Positions 27,401 to 42,400 of a stretch of 64,000 nucleotides of DNA are shown here, one piece after another. Within the stretch, counting starts at the first letter, position 1. Each line of letters starts with the position of its first letter. Location of the stretch: NCBI GenBank assembly GCA_942486035.1, contig CALNXK010000179.1, positions 306,001 through 370,000 of the forward strand. The letters are read 5' to 3'. The DNA comes from Porites lobata. Taxonomy: Eukaryota > Cnidaria > Anthozoa > Scleractinia > Poritidae. A model generated the notes under the pieces. The model ran no database searches. It saw only the letters and a list, made by a program, of their open reading frames with translations, and had not been told where the DNA came from. Made by a program: the position numbers and the translations under genes.

Positions 27401-30400
27401 CTGGTGTGTCAGACCGCACTCTGACAGAAACCTGGGGACGTTTAGCTGGTCCAGCTTCTTCAAACACTTCTCGATCACCAGCCCTCTTGCTACCAAGTAC
27501 ACCATCGATAAAGGATGACAGAACGTTAACACGCACTGGCTTGTCAAATTCCGGCGCGACAGGAAGTGATTCAAGAAGTTCTCGCTCGTACGAGTCTACG
27601 GTCTCTGTGGTAACCTCCTCTGCCTGAAACAAAATCAACCATCACAGTTACTATATAAGCCAAAAACAGCATCTGGTAAAAGTTCATCATACTAAAATAA
27701 CAACTGAAGGTTTAAAGCATAGAAAAGGGAATGTATAGGTAAAGCCTACAAACTTTGAAACAATACAATGCAATACTTTATTCAAAGTGGAACATACACG
27801 GAGCTATATGGATTAGTTTAAAAGAAATCTTCACCAGCTAATTTACAGGTATGCCACTGCAAATAAAATAAATAGTTGCGTCTCTGGACGCAAGTTAAAA
27901 TCTCTGTACTACGTAAATCACTATCCAGTAGCACAGGGTTTAATGTACTAAGCAAAAAGGGTAGTCCCGACATGACAGCTTTTAAACATTTACCGCCAGC
28001 CATTGATAAGCAAAAGAGCATTGTCTTCTAAACCCATCTTACAACCTAAAATAATGTAGCTGTACCTTAGGAGGTAACCCTCGCTGTTTCCTTTCTCGAA
28101 GTCTTTCTGCTAGACGGAACAGATCACTGTCCATGAGATCAAACTTGGTGCTAATCTCTTTTTGTTTCTCCATGAGGTCCTTTGCTTTGTAACGTGGTTC
28201 ATCCATGGTGAGCTTAGCAGAAAGTTCAGCAACTTTCTTAAGTCGAGCTTCCTGCTTGTTGAGACCAGGTTTAACAAATCCTTCCAACATGTCCAGAAGA
28301 TCAACAACTTCTTCCTCAGTAGTACATCTCTTTGCACCATCCCTGGTGGTTTTCAGAAAGTGTTCACTGTCGCTGATCCACACTGAAGCCTGCAACAAAA
28401 GAGGTTTAAGAGACAAAAGACGATTCACAAGCATGTTTCTTTGTAGCCTGAATTTATTAGGGTAATTGAACTGAGTCAAGTGCAAATCAGACCGAAGATG
28501 CACGACACGAAATTGAAATACAGCTTGCTTGCATCCATTTTGAAATCCTACAATGCCATTGCGTTGGTCGTCTTCCAGTTAAGCCACAAGCTTACTGGCT
28601 GTTAATACCAGCCACGAGCTTGCACTTTGATTCATTTCTCGGTCTACTACTAGTCACAAGTGCCTGTTTACGTCTCTGCTTGTAGTCCCCCAAATTATAA
28701 GGCTGTCCACAGAAGAGAACGATTCAAAGCAAGGGGAATATCGAAAGCAAACCTGTTCGTAGAGTTGATGGAACTCGATCGAAGCTTCAAGCATGGCTCT
28801 GTGGTCTTCCATCCGTGACAGAAATCGCTGCCAGCGTGCTTCCATTGCAGATACTTGTCTCATAATAGCGGGTGCGTCATGATGATTTAATTGCCGCAAT
28901 TTTTCTGCTTCATCAACAAGCCTACCAACTTCTACATCTGCAGGCTGTAAAAACAATTTTGTTTTGTTTAAATTCACCACTTGGCCACAGAAAAACAACA
29001 TGCTCTTTAAAAATCTATTTTAAAAAGCATTCTATTTGTCGGTTGCACTCCTTGTTGCGTTCGATACAAGTTTCTTTCAGCGCAATAGCTATCATGCTAA
29101 CTTTTCTTTCCAAGCATGAGCAAAAAAAAAGTAATGACGCAGCATAATACCATTACAACTCCGTAAATTTCAAGACCGGTATCAAACGGTGTCGAGAACC
29201 GTCAAATTACTTTCGATACAAGGGGGATCAAATAAATGCCTTAAAGATTAACTCCTGCTTGAAGAGAAATGGCACGGTTAAAAGTCAACAAGGATTTGCG
29301 TCCATTTTATAGTAACGTCCACAATGACATCAAAACGCTTAGAGTAAAGTAGTAGAGCACTATGCCGCAAAATTAGACATCAAAACTACCTTGACTGACT
29401 CCAGAAAAGCATCTGACTCTTGCAACAGAGTGACAGCATCAAGCAAGGTGACACCAAACTTCCGATTTAGAGCCAACAACTCGCGGGTGTGTTCTTCAAT
29501 AGTTAGATTAACCTGGAATTAAAGTCAAAAGAACGATATAACGAAAGCCAAAGACAGCTGTGGTGCAACGTTCCTGTTAAAATTGTTGATTTAAGTTTAT
29601 GTTGTAATGAGCTTTGTGACTTATCTTAAACTTATCTTAAAGGGTAGAAACAATTTGTGAGAAAAAGCAAGTCCCTTTCATACTTTTTTCTTCTCTTTCT
29701 CGTCCGTCTTTAAGTCATTTTTCGTTCGGTCCAGTATTCGCTTTCCTGAAGATCTATAAAAAATAGGTGTTCCTAGGCAATTCACTCAAATGAGCGTATG
29801 GTACACTAACGTTTAGTTTCACAGACTTGGGCTCTCAAAAGCTGGATTGCTAGGAAATTTAACAATCTTTCAACTTCCATTGATTATCTAAAGAACTATA
29901 AAAAGATTCGTGTTCATAGGCAATACACTAAATAGTGTATAAATATATTAGTTTCACAGACTTGGGCCCTCAAAAGCTGGATTGCTAGAAAATTTAACAA
30001 TATTTCAACTTCCATTAATTATCTAAAGAACTATAAAAAGATTCGTGTTCATAGGCAATACACTAAATAGTGTATAAATATATAGTACCCTTTCATAGTT
30101 TTAGGTTTCACAGATTCAAATATTATTAATTCATACCGTGTTGATAGCTTGTTCAAATTCGCACAGCCGCACACTTTCCTCCAACTTGTCCTTATGATGT
30201 TCCCAAAGGCTCCGCCACTCTCCATGCCTTCCGTCTGACTTCTCCAGGAATCCCTTGATTTCGTCTCGTGATACAGTAACAGCCGCTGATGTGGCAGCAC
30301 GACTGAGCACATCTTGAGCATTAACGGTGGTAAAGTTAAAAAGCTCGTGGACGGTCTGGTAGTTCGCAAGATGATCTTGGAGAAGGAGCTGTGCTGCGTT

Positions 30401-33400
30401 TATATCTCTTGGAAGAGGCTGATTTTGTATATCATACATCATGTCATCCATCATTTGAAGAAGCTAATCAGAGAGTCAGCGTGAGTGACAATTAGTTTTT
30501 CTCAACATTGTTCTCAGCTAAAACCTCCTTACCGATCTTAAAGGAACTTTTGTGCCACGAAAGTTAGCCAAATCACCGACAAAAAACTGTTCCCCAAATT
30601 GAGCAGAAAAATACACCCGTAAAAAGTAGCTCAAAATATTGACGAAGACTTCAAATAACAGAACAAATACAGAAAAAGCCACAGACGCGCAAAATTGAAG
30701 GGGATTAGAACGGATAGCAGTTGGCCTCTGAAAACTATTCTGCCCAAAAATGTCGTTGTTTTTGGAAAACTTAGACATAACGCATGCAAGACATATTCGT
30801 TTGTCAGAATGTTGCGATTTTGTCATTTGCGGGTAACTTCTTTGCTGACGTTAAGAAACACAGCAAGCAGGGGGCGAGTGGTTGAAAAGACTACACAGAG
30901 TGGACTAGATTGCTGTGACACAGCTTTTAACCCATACAACACTTCTCAACAGCTTGAAACTGGGAAGGTGACACTAGCTTACTAAGGTACCCTAGCGTCA
31001 GTTATTATCAGTTAATATCTCATTTCAACGGAACTTTTTCAACAGTACTAACACAAGGAACATGTCTTTAAGATTTTACCAAAAAACGTGTCATTTCTCT
31101 TAAGTTTGTCCTATGACACTTCTTTGATTACGAGTAGTTTCTCATGGGTATCAGAGCGAGCGAAAGACGCGAGGACGCGTGAAAATTGCTAACTGCACGG
31201 AAGGTAACGCGGGGAGGAGGGGCTATTTTCACGACCGTTCGCGTATTTGTCTTGAGGAATTACTTAAGCTCTACACACTTTTGAACTTCCCGTACATATT
31301 TCAACATTCCTAAAGGAATATTTTGTCATTTGCATTGGCAAATATACAGTAAAAGCAGACTTACTTTCTCCACACTTGCGTAAAAAGTTGCTGACATGGA
31401 TAAGAGCACCTCGTAGTCTGCAAGAAGAGTCTTGAATCTTTGATAAGCAATCTGAAGCTCATCTGTGATGACTCTTATGGCAGCATTATAACCACCCTCT
31501 GCCCCTGACAGCTGCTCAGCAGCTCGCAGGTGAGACTGGACATCTTCATCAGTGCGCTAAAGCACATAAAGAATAACACACTTATTCGAAAGCAAATTCA
31601 ATAATAATTGTTCTTTGGCTATTTCGCCATTCATATATTTAACTTGGTTAGTAACGCCTACGAAGCAGCGCCCATATTCTTGTTCTGGGACCCAACGGAC
31701 TCAACGAATTACAGGAAATGCGTTTCCAATATCCATTCAACCTGATTGCCTAATCGACAATAGCTTTTTAACAGGTCAATCATAGCGCGTACTCAAATCC
31801 TGGTACCGGGTGGGGGTCGGGATTTCGGCGCTATTTTGCAGACGGAAGGAGAAGTTTACTTCCGTCTGTGGGTCAGGCTAAGCCAAACTCGAACTATGGA
31901 AAGCGCATCAATGCGATCATTAAATGTGAAATTATTTTACAGTTATAAAGGGAACCATGAAGCCACAATCCAAAAAAACAGCAAAGAGAGAAGAGCAGGG
32001 CAAGACACTGAAAGACATGATGCCTTACCAACCTAGCAGTAGTAGGCACATGTATTTTGGCAAGATTTCTTTAGTATAGCCTACCCTGGCGGCATCCTTG
32101 AACCTCTTCAGCTTGTCTTCAAGTTCTCTTGGATCGGCTGGAAGGGAGCTGTAATCCACTTTGACAGGGAAAAATGTATCACTTTGCTCTTTGATCCATA
32201 AAATAACCTAAAATAACGAAAGAGTACTTTGTTTTCTCTTTGACTATTGTCAACATTCTGTAATTGATAGGGTTGATCGTTTTTCTCAAGAAAGTCATCC
32301 CATTATTCTTTAATTCAAACGTTCAAACCGCTTTGGGTATTCATCGAGCGAGGCATCGTTTTGAGTGCAGGACTGTTATTTGCAACCACTATGCTACTTA
32401 CAATGTAAATTCCAGCACAGCTACGATGTTACAATGGAGCACAACTCATAACGGAAATTACTCGCTTTTAGACAGTTTAAAACAAATTACTACTTAGAAT
32501 ACCTCACGAGTGTCCTTTTCAAACTGTACAAACTCAGCACTAAGCTGCCTGTTTTTGTGCAGCTGTTCTTCTCTGAGAGTCCACAACTGTCCAAGCTTGT
32601 GAACCCTGGATTCCAGCGTCGCCAGAAAATTCTGAATACAATCAGCAGCTGCACCCCTGTCCAAATGCTCCTCTCGTGGTTCCTTGGAAGGCAAAACAAA
32701 TGAAGTTTCAAAAAGAAACCTTATTTAGCGTTTAGTAAATTAACTACCTCGGTAAAGGGCTTAAGAAGACTAAGCTCCAGAAGAAACTTGTGGTGGGTCG
32801 ACGATAGTTTAATTTCTTGCATAGAGAATTACTTAATCATTATTGGGAGGGAATGTGGCCGAGTGCTTAGAAAGCTGGTCCCGCAATCCAGAGACTCTGA
32901 GTTCAAGTCCTGCCCAGACTAGCTGGATTTGTTTAGTAGTTCCGAATAGCCAACTGGTAGACGCTTAACCTTGTTATGTTCCATTTGATCTATTAGCCCC
33001 ATAAGGAGAGGAGATAAAAAGTATTTATTGATTTGTTTTTACTGATCTGTCATTAGCCCACTGAACAACAAATATTGTCTATGACAGAGCTCAACCTCGT
33101 TTCCACTCATGTATGAGTATTTGCAGAAGTTTGAGCATTGTTTGAGGTTAATCTTACATGCAACAACAACAAATCAAAGAATACAGATATCTTCATTTAT
33201 GGTAAAATAGCTCGGCATTTACACTTTCATATTCCGAGAAATACAAGCACTTTTACGTCACTTTGTTCACTGCAAGTAGAACCCTTCTTCAAGAAACAAC
33301 TATTGAATTTAGGACTTAACAGAAAATCTATTTACTTACTTTTCGCAGCTCTTCTAACAGAGCTTGTGATTCCTTCTGCATTTGTCCAGATGCAGAGAGA

Positions 33401-36400
33401 ATTGCATCTTGGAGCTGCTCTTGTCGTGCAAGAAGCGCTGGAGAGGCATCAACATTCTCTTTGGGTTCATCACTTGTTAACTGATTTGTCAACTCATCCA
33501 ATTTTCCAAAAAGCTGTTGAAGACAACCACCAAAGACAAATGTTATGTTCCAGTCTTAGGCTCATAGTTCACTTTTTTCCATACACATTTACAAGAGTTA
33601 GTTAGGAGAATTTGGTCGTGCAGCAGGCCCCAGTTGTTCAAAAGATGGATAACACTATCCACTGGATATATCTCTCTCCAGTGGATAGTGCAGTTGTTTG
33701 TTCTGATGCTAATCCGCTGGATAGTGATTAATCCAATGATAAAGTGCTATCCAATGTTTGAACAACCAGGGCCTGCAGATCAATGCAATAAAAACTATAC
33801 CCAAAGTGCCAAACGCAAAGTAGTTTTTCTTCGTGTGACTTGTTCCCGAAATTGAATTTTACGATTGATGCAAAAAAAAGAAAAATATAATTAAGCTTTT
33901 TTTCAAAAGCATGCTAAGCTTAAAGGCGTCCAGGGCCATAATATATCTAGCACAGAAAATTTTAAGTTAAATAAGCAATTTTGTGCACTGGGGGCATTTT
34001 TTCCCTAATACTCACCAGTTGTCTGTGGCGATGGAAGTCAAAGTACATTTTACCCAGTCCCAGCCTGTATTGAAGACGAGCACAAAAACTTGTCCAAAGA
34101 TCCTGAATGTCTTGCACTTTAGCAATATCCATCTTTGATCGAACTTGAGAAACATCAAGAGCACTTGAAACTGTGTCCGTAACATTCTAAAGAGGATTGC
34201 ATATGCCATAGTTTGGTAAAGATTACGGTCACCAAGGTTCTTACCAATTACAGTTTTCTTAAATTTACATTTTTTTGTTTTTTAAATTTCAATGTAAATT
34301 GCATACGCATTTTCTTTACTCTCTATTAACCAACTGTCAGTTGGAATGAGACAGATAAGTACAAGTAAGCTCAGTCAGTCAGATCACTGTAGGATGTTAT
34401 ACTTTCAAACCAGTGAAGGCTGCAAATTGTCCAGACAAAACATGGGCCTTGGTCCAAGCAATTGCTAGCAGACTTCCCTGTTTTACTAAATAGTATGTTG
34501 AGGCCTGTCACTAAAATTGCCAGTTAGATGCAAATAGTAGGCGGGGAATTGAACTGTTAGACAATCCTTTCCCTTTTCTAGGTTCCCTTAGTGACAGCCC
34601 TACAAAGTGAAATTAGTATGTGTAATCAAATGGTGACGAGTAAAATTAGGGAATAATTTCACGCGCGTTTTGTCCAAATCCTTATAATTTCCTGAGCCTT
34701 TAGGCGAGGGAAATTATTAGGATTTGGGCAAAACGCAAGTGAAATTATTCCCTAATTTCACGAGTATACCATTTGATTACCTATTAATATCCTGGGTGAC
34801 GAATTACCTTAGCCATCTAGGATTTTGGACTTGTTTATCCTGGATCGTATCGCTCGATCGTGAAGTCCACTCTCTCAAACGTTTAGAGCTAAAATTTGGC
34901 TTACGTTTTCAGAATTTTTCCACACATACCTCTAAGAAACCTTCTTGATGTGCTCTTTCCTGTGTTCAGGTTTTCTAAAGCGTCTTTTTATGCCCCGACA
35001 TCTTCATTCATGACATTTTAAAACTTCCTCACCATCTTGAAACGGAGACGTACGGCAGGTTGCCATGGCAATTTGGTAATTTCACATGTGAAATTACAAA
35101 TTAACGCTCAAATTTCGCGCCAAAATTAAGGAGTAATTCGTCACCTATGATATTAATCTAATAAGAATATTATTACAGAACTTGATGGATAGCTTTCAAG
35201 GATCGGTTTGATTGCAGAGAAGATTGTACAGCAAGTCTTACAATAAAAATTGGATCAAATGTTTAAATGGGTAAATATGAATACACTGTAATCTAAAACA
35301 ACAACTCTTTAAAGCCAATAGGAAATGTAGAATTCCCATAATTCATAGGAATACAAAAATGATATGTACAATTGTAGACCTTCCTAAGGAGAAACCAACT
35401 TTGGCGTATGTAGCTATGGGGCTTGTCACAGAAAAAGGTGACTGACTGAGTTCGAGTATGGTGCATCAATGAATGTAAGCATTTGTTCACCTCCTTCTCA
35501 GAGTCAAGTTCTTTGTGCGAGTACCAGAACTCTTGTGATGTTTTGATGGAATCACCCATTACTGTATTGTTGTTAAGAAAGTCATCTCCCACATTTTTTA
35601 TCCAGCTGTAAACCTGTACAAAAAAATTCAACATACAAGAACAAATTACAGAATGATCAATAAATCAACAACCTTCTCTGCAGGGTTGTTAAGTTTACCA
35701 GACGCCAGCAAAAATCACTTCCAACTTTGTGTTTTTGGCCAGCTACATGTACTCTGCTTGGCTATTATCTGATTCTTTCACGAAAGCTGGCAAAATTCAA
35801 CAATTGAACTGCTTACATGTACTTCAGGCCCCAACTGATTGAAAGTTAAATAACGTTAAAAAAATCTCTGTCCAGTGGATTATGCAATAATGATTGGTTT
35901 GCCTAATGCTTTTCGTCCAGTGGATAGTAATTTATCCAGTGGAAACCGCAATCTAATGTTTGAACAGCCGGGGCCAGAACCTTCTGTCAACCATGTCTTT
36001 CTGTCAATGCTGACCATGGGTGCAAATTTCGTCATAAGAGTGTACTTTGTATATTTGAAAGAAAAAATGCATGAAAGGTGCTTACATCTTCAATCTCCTT
36101 GCTAGCCGGATCTGGTTCTACATTGACAAGCATGGCTGTACTCTTTTCTTGTAGTTCTTCGTACATTCTTACTACCACTGGTTTTTGCTTGACATCTGTC
36201 ATCTTTTCTTGTAGCAGCTTCCCATCACGTAGTTGGGCTGCAGAGGCAGCATTGATGGCGCCATAAAGCTCCTTTTGATCTTCAACAGTTAGCTTCTCTT
36301 CTGTCATTTTATCACTGATTTCATTTAGCTTATTCAAAGCCTGTCAAAGAAAAGGAAAAGAAGAAAATTAAGCACTATGATAAAAAAATGTTCTACAAAG

Positions 36401-39400
36401 AACACACTCAAATTCTTTCATTTGCAAACAAATACAATGGAACCTCTGGTACGTGAGCGGACACCTTAAGGATGTGGAAACGCGACCAAGTTTTACTCCC
36501 TTGATTTATGGCCTAAGCAGCACACAGATCACAAATCAAGAAGAAAAAACTGGTCTGTAAATATTACACTGTGACAAGCTGAGAAAACAAGGGTTATAAC
36601 GTTACTCTGGCACAAACCAAGGGTTTTTAAGATGAAAAACTACTTAACCACTTTATCAGTGATGGTTAGCAGAGCTGATGGAAAATGAAGACCTTTTGTG
36701 ATTTAACTTTGGTCTGTAAAGTAAGTTTAAGAAATGATTTAACCAGTTGACTTACTTGTTTGTTGTTCTTGTAAAAGGCTAAAGTCTCCAGCAGCAGCTT
36801 CTTTCTCTCATCCACACGCTGTTTGAGCAACTGCAAGTTTGTTTGCAGTTGAGTGACTCTGATCTCTGTGTCCTGCATGTCGTCAAAGTCACCATGCACG
36901 AGCTTTTCTGTCTCTCTTGCAAGTCTATATCCAGCGTCTTCTTTTTCCTAACATTAGAACCAAAAGAACCTTCAAAAAAGTTGAAATGCCAAGACCAAAA
37001 GCAAAGTGCATTAATTGTACACTCACTGTCTATTAACATACTGAGCATTCACAACAGAAAGGGACACAAAACTTATAAGTTGTTCCAGAAAACAGTCATC
37101 TACACCCCTTTCATGGAAGGTTTTGAACTTTTTTGCCAAAAATTCCTACACAAATCTGGTTCCCTTGCTTGACCATACATTGTACTTCCTCAAAATAATT
37201 TCACAGTCATCCAGACCTTTTTCCACCAAAATGAGCCATAATAATTTTACAGCAAAAGAAATGGGGAGGCAAAGGAAAAGATGTAGGGAGAATAAGTTAA
37301 GGAAAGTAGACAAAAGTCAACAGGGCAGTGTCACCCAAAATTTATATTTCAATTTATAACATTATAATTAACTTCTGCACATTCCCAAATTTCAGAAACT
37401 GTAATTTAACATCCAGGAAAATTTGTAGTGCTCTGCTTAACAGGGTATGGTTTTCAGAGTGTTGAGACAGGCTAACTACAGAATTTCACTATTTGGCACC
37501 TTGAACGGGTGTCTTTTTTAAAACAAACATTATGGAATGTGAAGGTTGGCGGTAAGCAGTGTAAATTTGTTGTACCAACATTTTTTTTCCAAAAAAATCC
37601 TTTTTTAGAGTGTTAGTTCTAAAACTGAATAATTCTGTGTGCAAAAAAGAAATGAGTCATGGGAAAGGTCTCTTGTCTTACACAAGGAAATGAATAAAGA
37701 GTAAGGTCTCTTGTCCCAAACATGGTCAGGGTTTGAAGGCCTTGGCAGCACACAACTACCCAAACTTCCCCCAGGGCATGTTCATTTGAAATTTAAAACC
37801 ACACTTAGTCAAAAGATGATAATTTTACACATGTGCACCTACCCTGACTGCCTCCTCAAACTTGGAATGTTCCTCAAGAAGGACTTGAGTTGAGGCAGCT
37901 GAATCACCATACTCTTTGTAGCTTAGATAGTCCTCTGCTTCTTCATTCAGCCATTTGTTGATCTAATGAAATGAATAAAATAGACAACATAGTTCAATTT
38001 TAAATACAGTTGAACCTCCATGTACAACTCAAAACCCTATAATATTAGAACCTGCCACAAATGACCACCTCTTGTATGCCACTGCTTTACATATGTTCTG
38101 ATCTGTTCGGACTATGCTACTTCGAGTATACAAAGAATTTTCACACTCATTATGAGTAACTTAGAAATTGCATGCTATAAATTCTCTTCCAAAAAGTAGA
38201 TGTGTGTGGAAAAGACCCCATATGGTTTGTATTTTGGATGGTCGCTTATAGGAGGTTCAACTGTATTTCACTATCTAATCCCCTCTTGGGGTTTCAAGGA
38301 TAATTATCAACACTTTATATTTAGAGGACTTTACCAAACTGCCAGTGGGTGGAAAAAGCTGATAGGCAAAGAATAACGTATGACCCCTCATACTAAATCA
38401 ATGGAAACTGATAGACACAACAGGTACTCATTGACAGGTCCTAATTAAGGTCCTATGATGATGCCCATTTGGATAAGTGAAATTTTACGACAATACATTC
38501 TTATATTTGTACTATAATGTAATTTTTTAGCTAACCATTTGATAATAGAGTGGAAAAATAAACTTTGAGTGTTGGAAACTCAAAATATTATTTCAAAAAA
38601 TGATAAGACAAAAGTCTTTCTGTCTTCAAGTTTTAAACATTTTGCCACATGGTCAAAAATTTTAATGAGTCTAAGATAATTTTCATTCACAACCCCTCAA
38701 TAAGCACTTATCATCACAATGGTTGCATATCCACCCATATAACACTAAAAAAATTACCTTGTTTATCTCTTCATCAATCTTGCACCGCTTGATGCACTGC
38801 TCTAGAACCCTCTTCCTTTCTTTCCACTGTACATCAAGCTGTTGGCGACGATGTTGCAGTGCCTCTAGAATACGCTCAACACTGTAACATGCTGCTTTTG
38901 TGGCATGTTGGTTGTTGATGTCAGCATGTGTACTAGCCTCTCGCAATCTGTCCAGAAGTGCCTGTCCTTTGGATAACGTCTGCATTGATAATTCGAGGAC
39001 ACTTTTTCTTAACTCTTGATGTTGATGAAGTAATGAAGACGATGAAGTGACATCTTCTGCCAAAAGGACTTGGCTGATTTCATCTTGTGTTGCATCAAGT
39101 TTGTCAGAGAACTGTTCAGAACAAAAAAAGAGTTAGAATGGAATGATCCCATATAAAAGCAGTAACTGCATGAACATCTGCCATCAGCCAATATTGATTA
39201 TTCAGAACAGCTATTAGTCCTGTCACTAAAATTTTGAGTTGTTACGTGCAATCTATATGGAATTAACAGCCTGGAAGCTCTTTTGCATGTCAGGTATCCT
39301 AAAGGAAGGAAGCATCCTCAAGGTGCTTATAGACATAGTCTGAAAGGGAAAATTTGCTGCCTCTGCCCCAGCCCCATAACATCCGAAACAAAAAAGATAT

Positions 39401-42400
39401 TAATACATGCTGTAGGTAGGTGAGTAAAATGAATAATTTTTACATGTCAAGGTTAAGTTGCAGAAGCAAACAGAAGTAGATGATCTTATAGGGGTAAGGA
39501 CAGGAAACCACAGGCCCAGAAAAGAGTAAGGGATGTAGACCACTGTAGTGTGATCAGCTTCAAGCATATGTACATATGTGCTCAAGTTGCTGTATGCAGA
39601 TTAATAAAAAACCTCCCAGCTTAATAATCTAATAACCCTTTGAGCCCCAATATCCACATACAAAAAATATTGGTTGAGACAAATTCATATAAGATCAAAG
39701 CATTTTTCCTTGGGTGATCATTTTAGTAATTCTCATAATTATTTTCTTGACTACATTGTGTATGTATTGATATTACATTGTAAGGAGAAAATTGACATTG
39801 GTGACTTGTGGGACTAACAATCATTCAAATAAACAACACAGCAGACAATACAACATTTACTAAATCTAAACTGTCTGTAGCATTAAACATCGTCCTTTTA
39901 AGAACTGTAATAACCTTGACACACACAGGGTACCAAACCATTCACTGACATTACCACAGTATTTTCCCTCCATCATTCATTTACACTTTATGCACTTTAT
40001 TAACATTTTAGTGGGTTAGTAAGCACACTGTGTATGAGAATGTAATGAATGGTTGACTTGATCACTACTCCTTTGCTTAGTGGAAAACAATCAATTCTGG
40101 AGTTAATATCATTATTACCTTAGCTGAAATGGCTTAATGTATAGTCTTGTGGTTCCATCTGTGAACAGTTGGAATAGTGCACTTAAATTCTGAACTAGAG
40201 GAAGCTTGGTCAACACAGTACAATACTATCTTAGCTATTTATAGACACAGGTAACAAGGTAATCAACATTCCTCTCATGATAGAGAACAATGATAAAATA
40301 CAGCTTTAATTATATTTAGTGAAAAAGCTGACATGAAGGTTAAGTCAAAAAACATTCAGATTGTTTCAGGAAATCACTGGAATGTTATAGAATGATGGAC
40401 AGAGATTTACCACCCAACTCACAATGACCTTGAAAACTTTTAATAAATTTGGAACAAAAAATATTATCAATACTCAAACTTATATTGCACTGTTTTCTAC
40501 CAGCAATGATCATTTACTTTTAAATTAAGTCATCCAAGAAATACACTTTCAAAACAAAACCACAGCAAACACTTCCTTATCTGCTACAAGCTGGATGAAT
40601 ATACTTTTAGACTTGTAAATTTGCATGTACACAAAAATACTGCAAAACATACATGTAGTACCTTTAGTTATCAGTGGTTATTTATTTTGAATCTAGCATC
40701 AGTGAAAAGTTTAGATAATTTAATACATCTATATGAATGGAATCAATGTTTGACCTTTTCTAGAAGTAGTCCATAATTGTCTGGGAAAGTTTTCAGGTTT
40801 GGCCTAGTAGCATTATAAAACCACCAGTTATATAATAGCAGAAAGGCTTACTTATATCTTATTTAAGTAATGTACAACTGATTCCCGTCACCTAGACACA
40901 AGTGAAATATTAAGAAAAAGACAAGAATCATTTGAATCATATTTTTATGTAGTAATTAATAAGCAGAATGCTCATGATTAAGACAAGCTATCTCCTTTTA
41001 CTTACTAGAAATAACTGCGAGCATAACCAGTATTTGATGCATGTAAAGTTCAGCTTTATCAACCAAAACTATTAAACTGGTCATTTTAAAAAGATTATGC
41101 AACACCTAAGAATATTAACAAGTCGTCAAATGGACAGAGCAAGAACTACAGCCAATTGCTTCATAAAGATCATATTAGATAATATTTTACACCAAACACC
41201 TGAGAAAAATTGCTTACTTACAGAGCAATGGCTTGACAACAATTTCATGTGAATAACAAGAGGAGGGAGGACATATCTTTGCACAAGTAAAAAACAGATT
41301 TGTGAAGAACAAACTAAAGATCCAAAAGCAAAAATCTTCCCATAAAAGGATTAAACTCTACGTCATTAATGATTAACTCATTTTTGTTGAAAATTCCAAA
41401 GATTGTTTAGGTCAAGAGTGTTCTTAGGGCAGAGTTGTTTTGTCTGTTCTTCCATGCATGCGTTTGTACAATATAACACCAATTAAAAATACACCTCATG
41501 GCTAAAGTGATACACTCAACCCAACATAAAATATCCTTTAAGACAAGCTTCAACCACCCTTTACAAGAAACTAAAAAATACTGCTGACATGAGCTCAAGG
41601 TCAAGTACCACACAATCAAAAGATTTCTAATCTCTTGAGACGATTATAGTCAAAGATGTGTTTATGATGCCTTTCTAACCATAACTAGCATTGACTGAAT
41701 TTTATTTTTTATTAAGTCACGCAATTATTGCAACCTGCACTATAATCATTATTTGATGCTTTTAATTATTTTTATGTTAACTGTGACGTAAAAGACAACA
41801 ATCTAAAAGTCATTACCAGTAAGTTACAAAATTAATGAGAAATTTCTCCATTTAATCACTATAAATACTGTTATCAAAAACAAACTGATTGAAGGGAAAA
41901 ATGTTGATAATGTCTTTTACTTAGAAACTTGAAGTTTGATTAATTTCATCATAAACATAATCAAATAGAGCTGTGTGATAGTGATCTGCAATGGTTAATA
42001 ATACATGTAACTATCTACATGTCTAGAGAGTCTTTTTTATTACAATGTGTGTATAGAGAATAAAAGTTGTTACATCATGTTGCCATGGTAGCAAAATGTC
42101 CTGATCTTGACAAACTATGGCGGAAAAAAAATGAAAAAGTGACAAGTATGAATTTCCTGTGCATGATATCCACTGAGGAACAAAATGGTAGCCCATACTT
42201 TTCTTCCATTGTTTGACACTGCAGGTGGCTGTCTCTGTCAAGAAAGACTGTTTAAATCCAGAAATTCTGCTACCATAGTAACATGACATCACACTTTTCC
42301 TCTCTATTTACAGAAAGATTTCTACTGACTTGTTCCCCACCCTTCCCTGCTGAAATCACACGCCCCACACACCCAGAAAACAAATCAAACTTAAAAGGAA

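Noticed and set aside
30518..30826. 102-residue minus frame rich in Phe/Val
   Set aside because: It overlaps the R3 foldback repeat and does not join any exon in phase.
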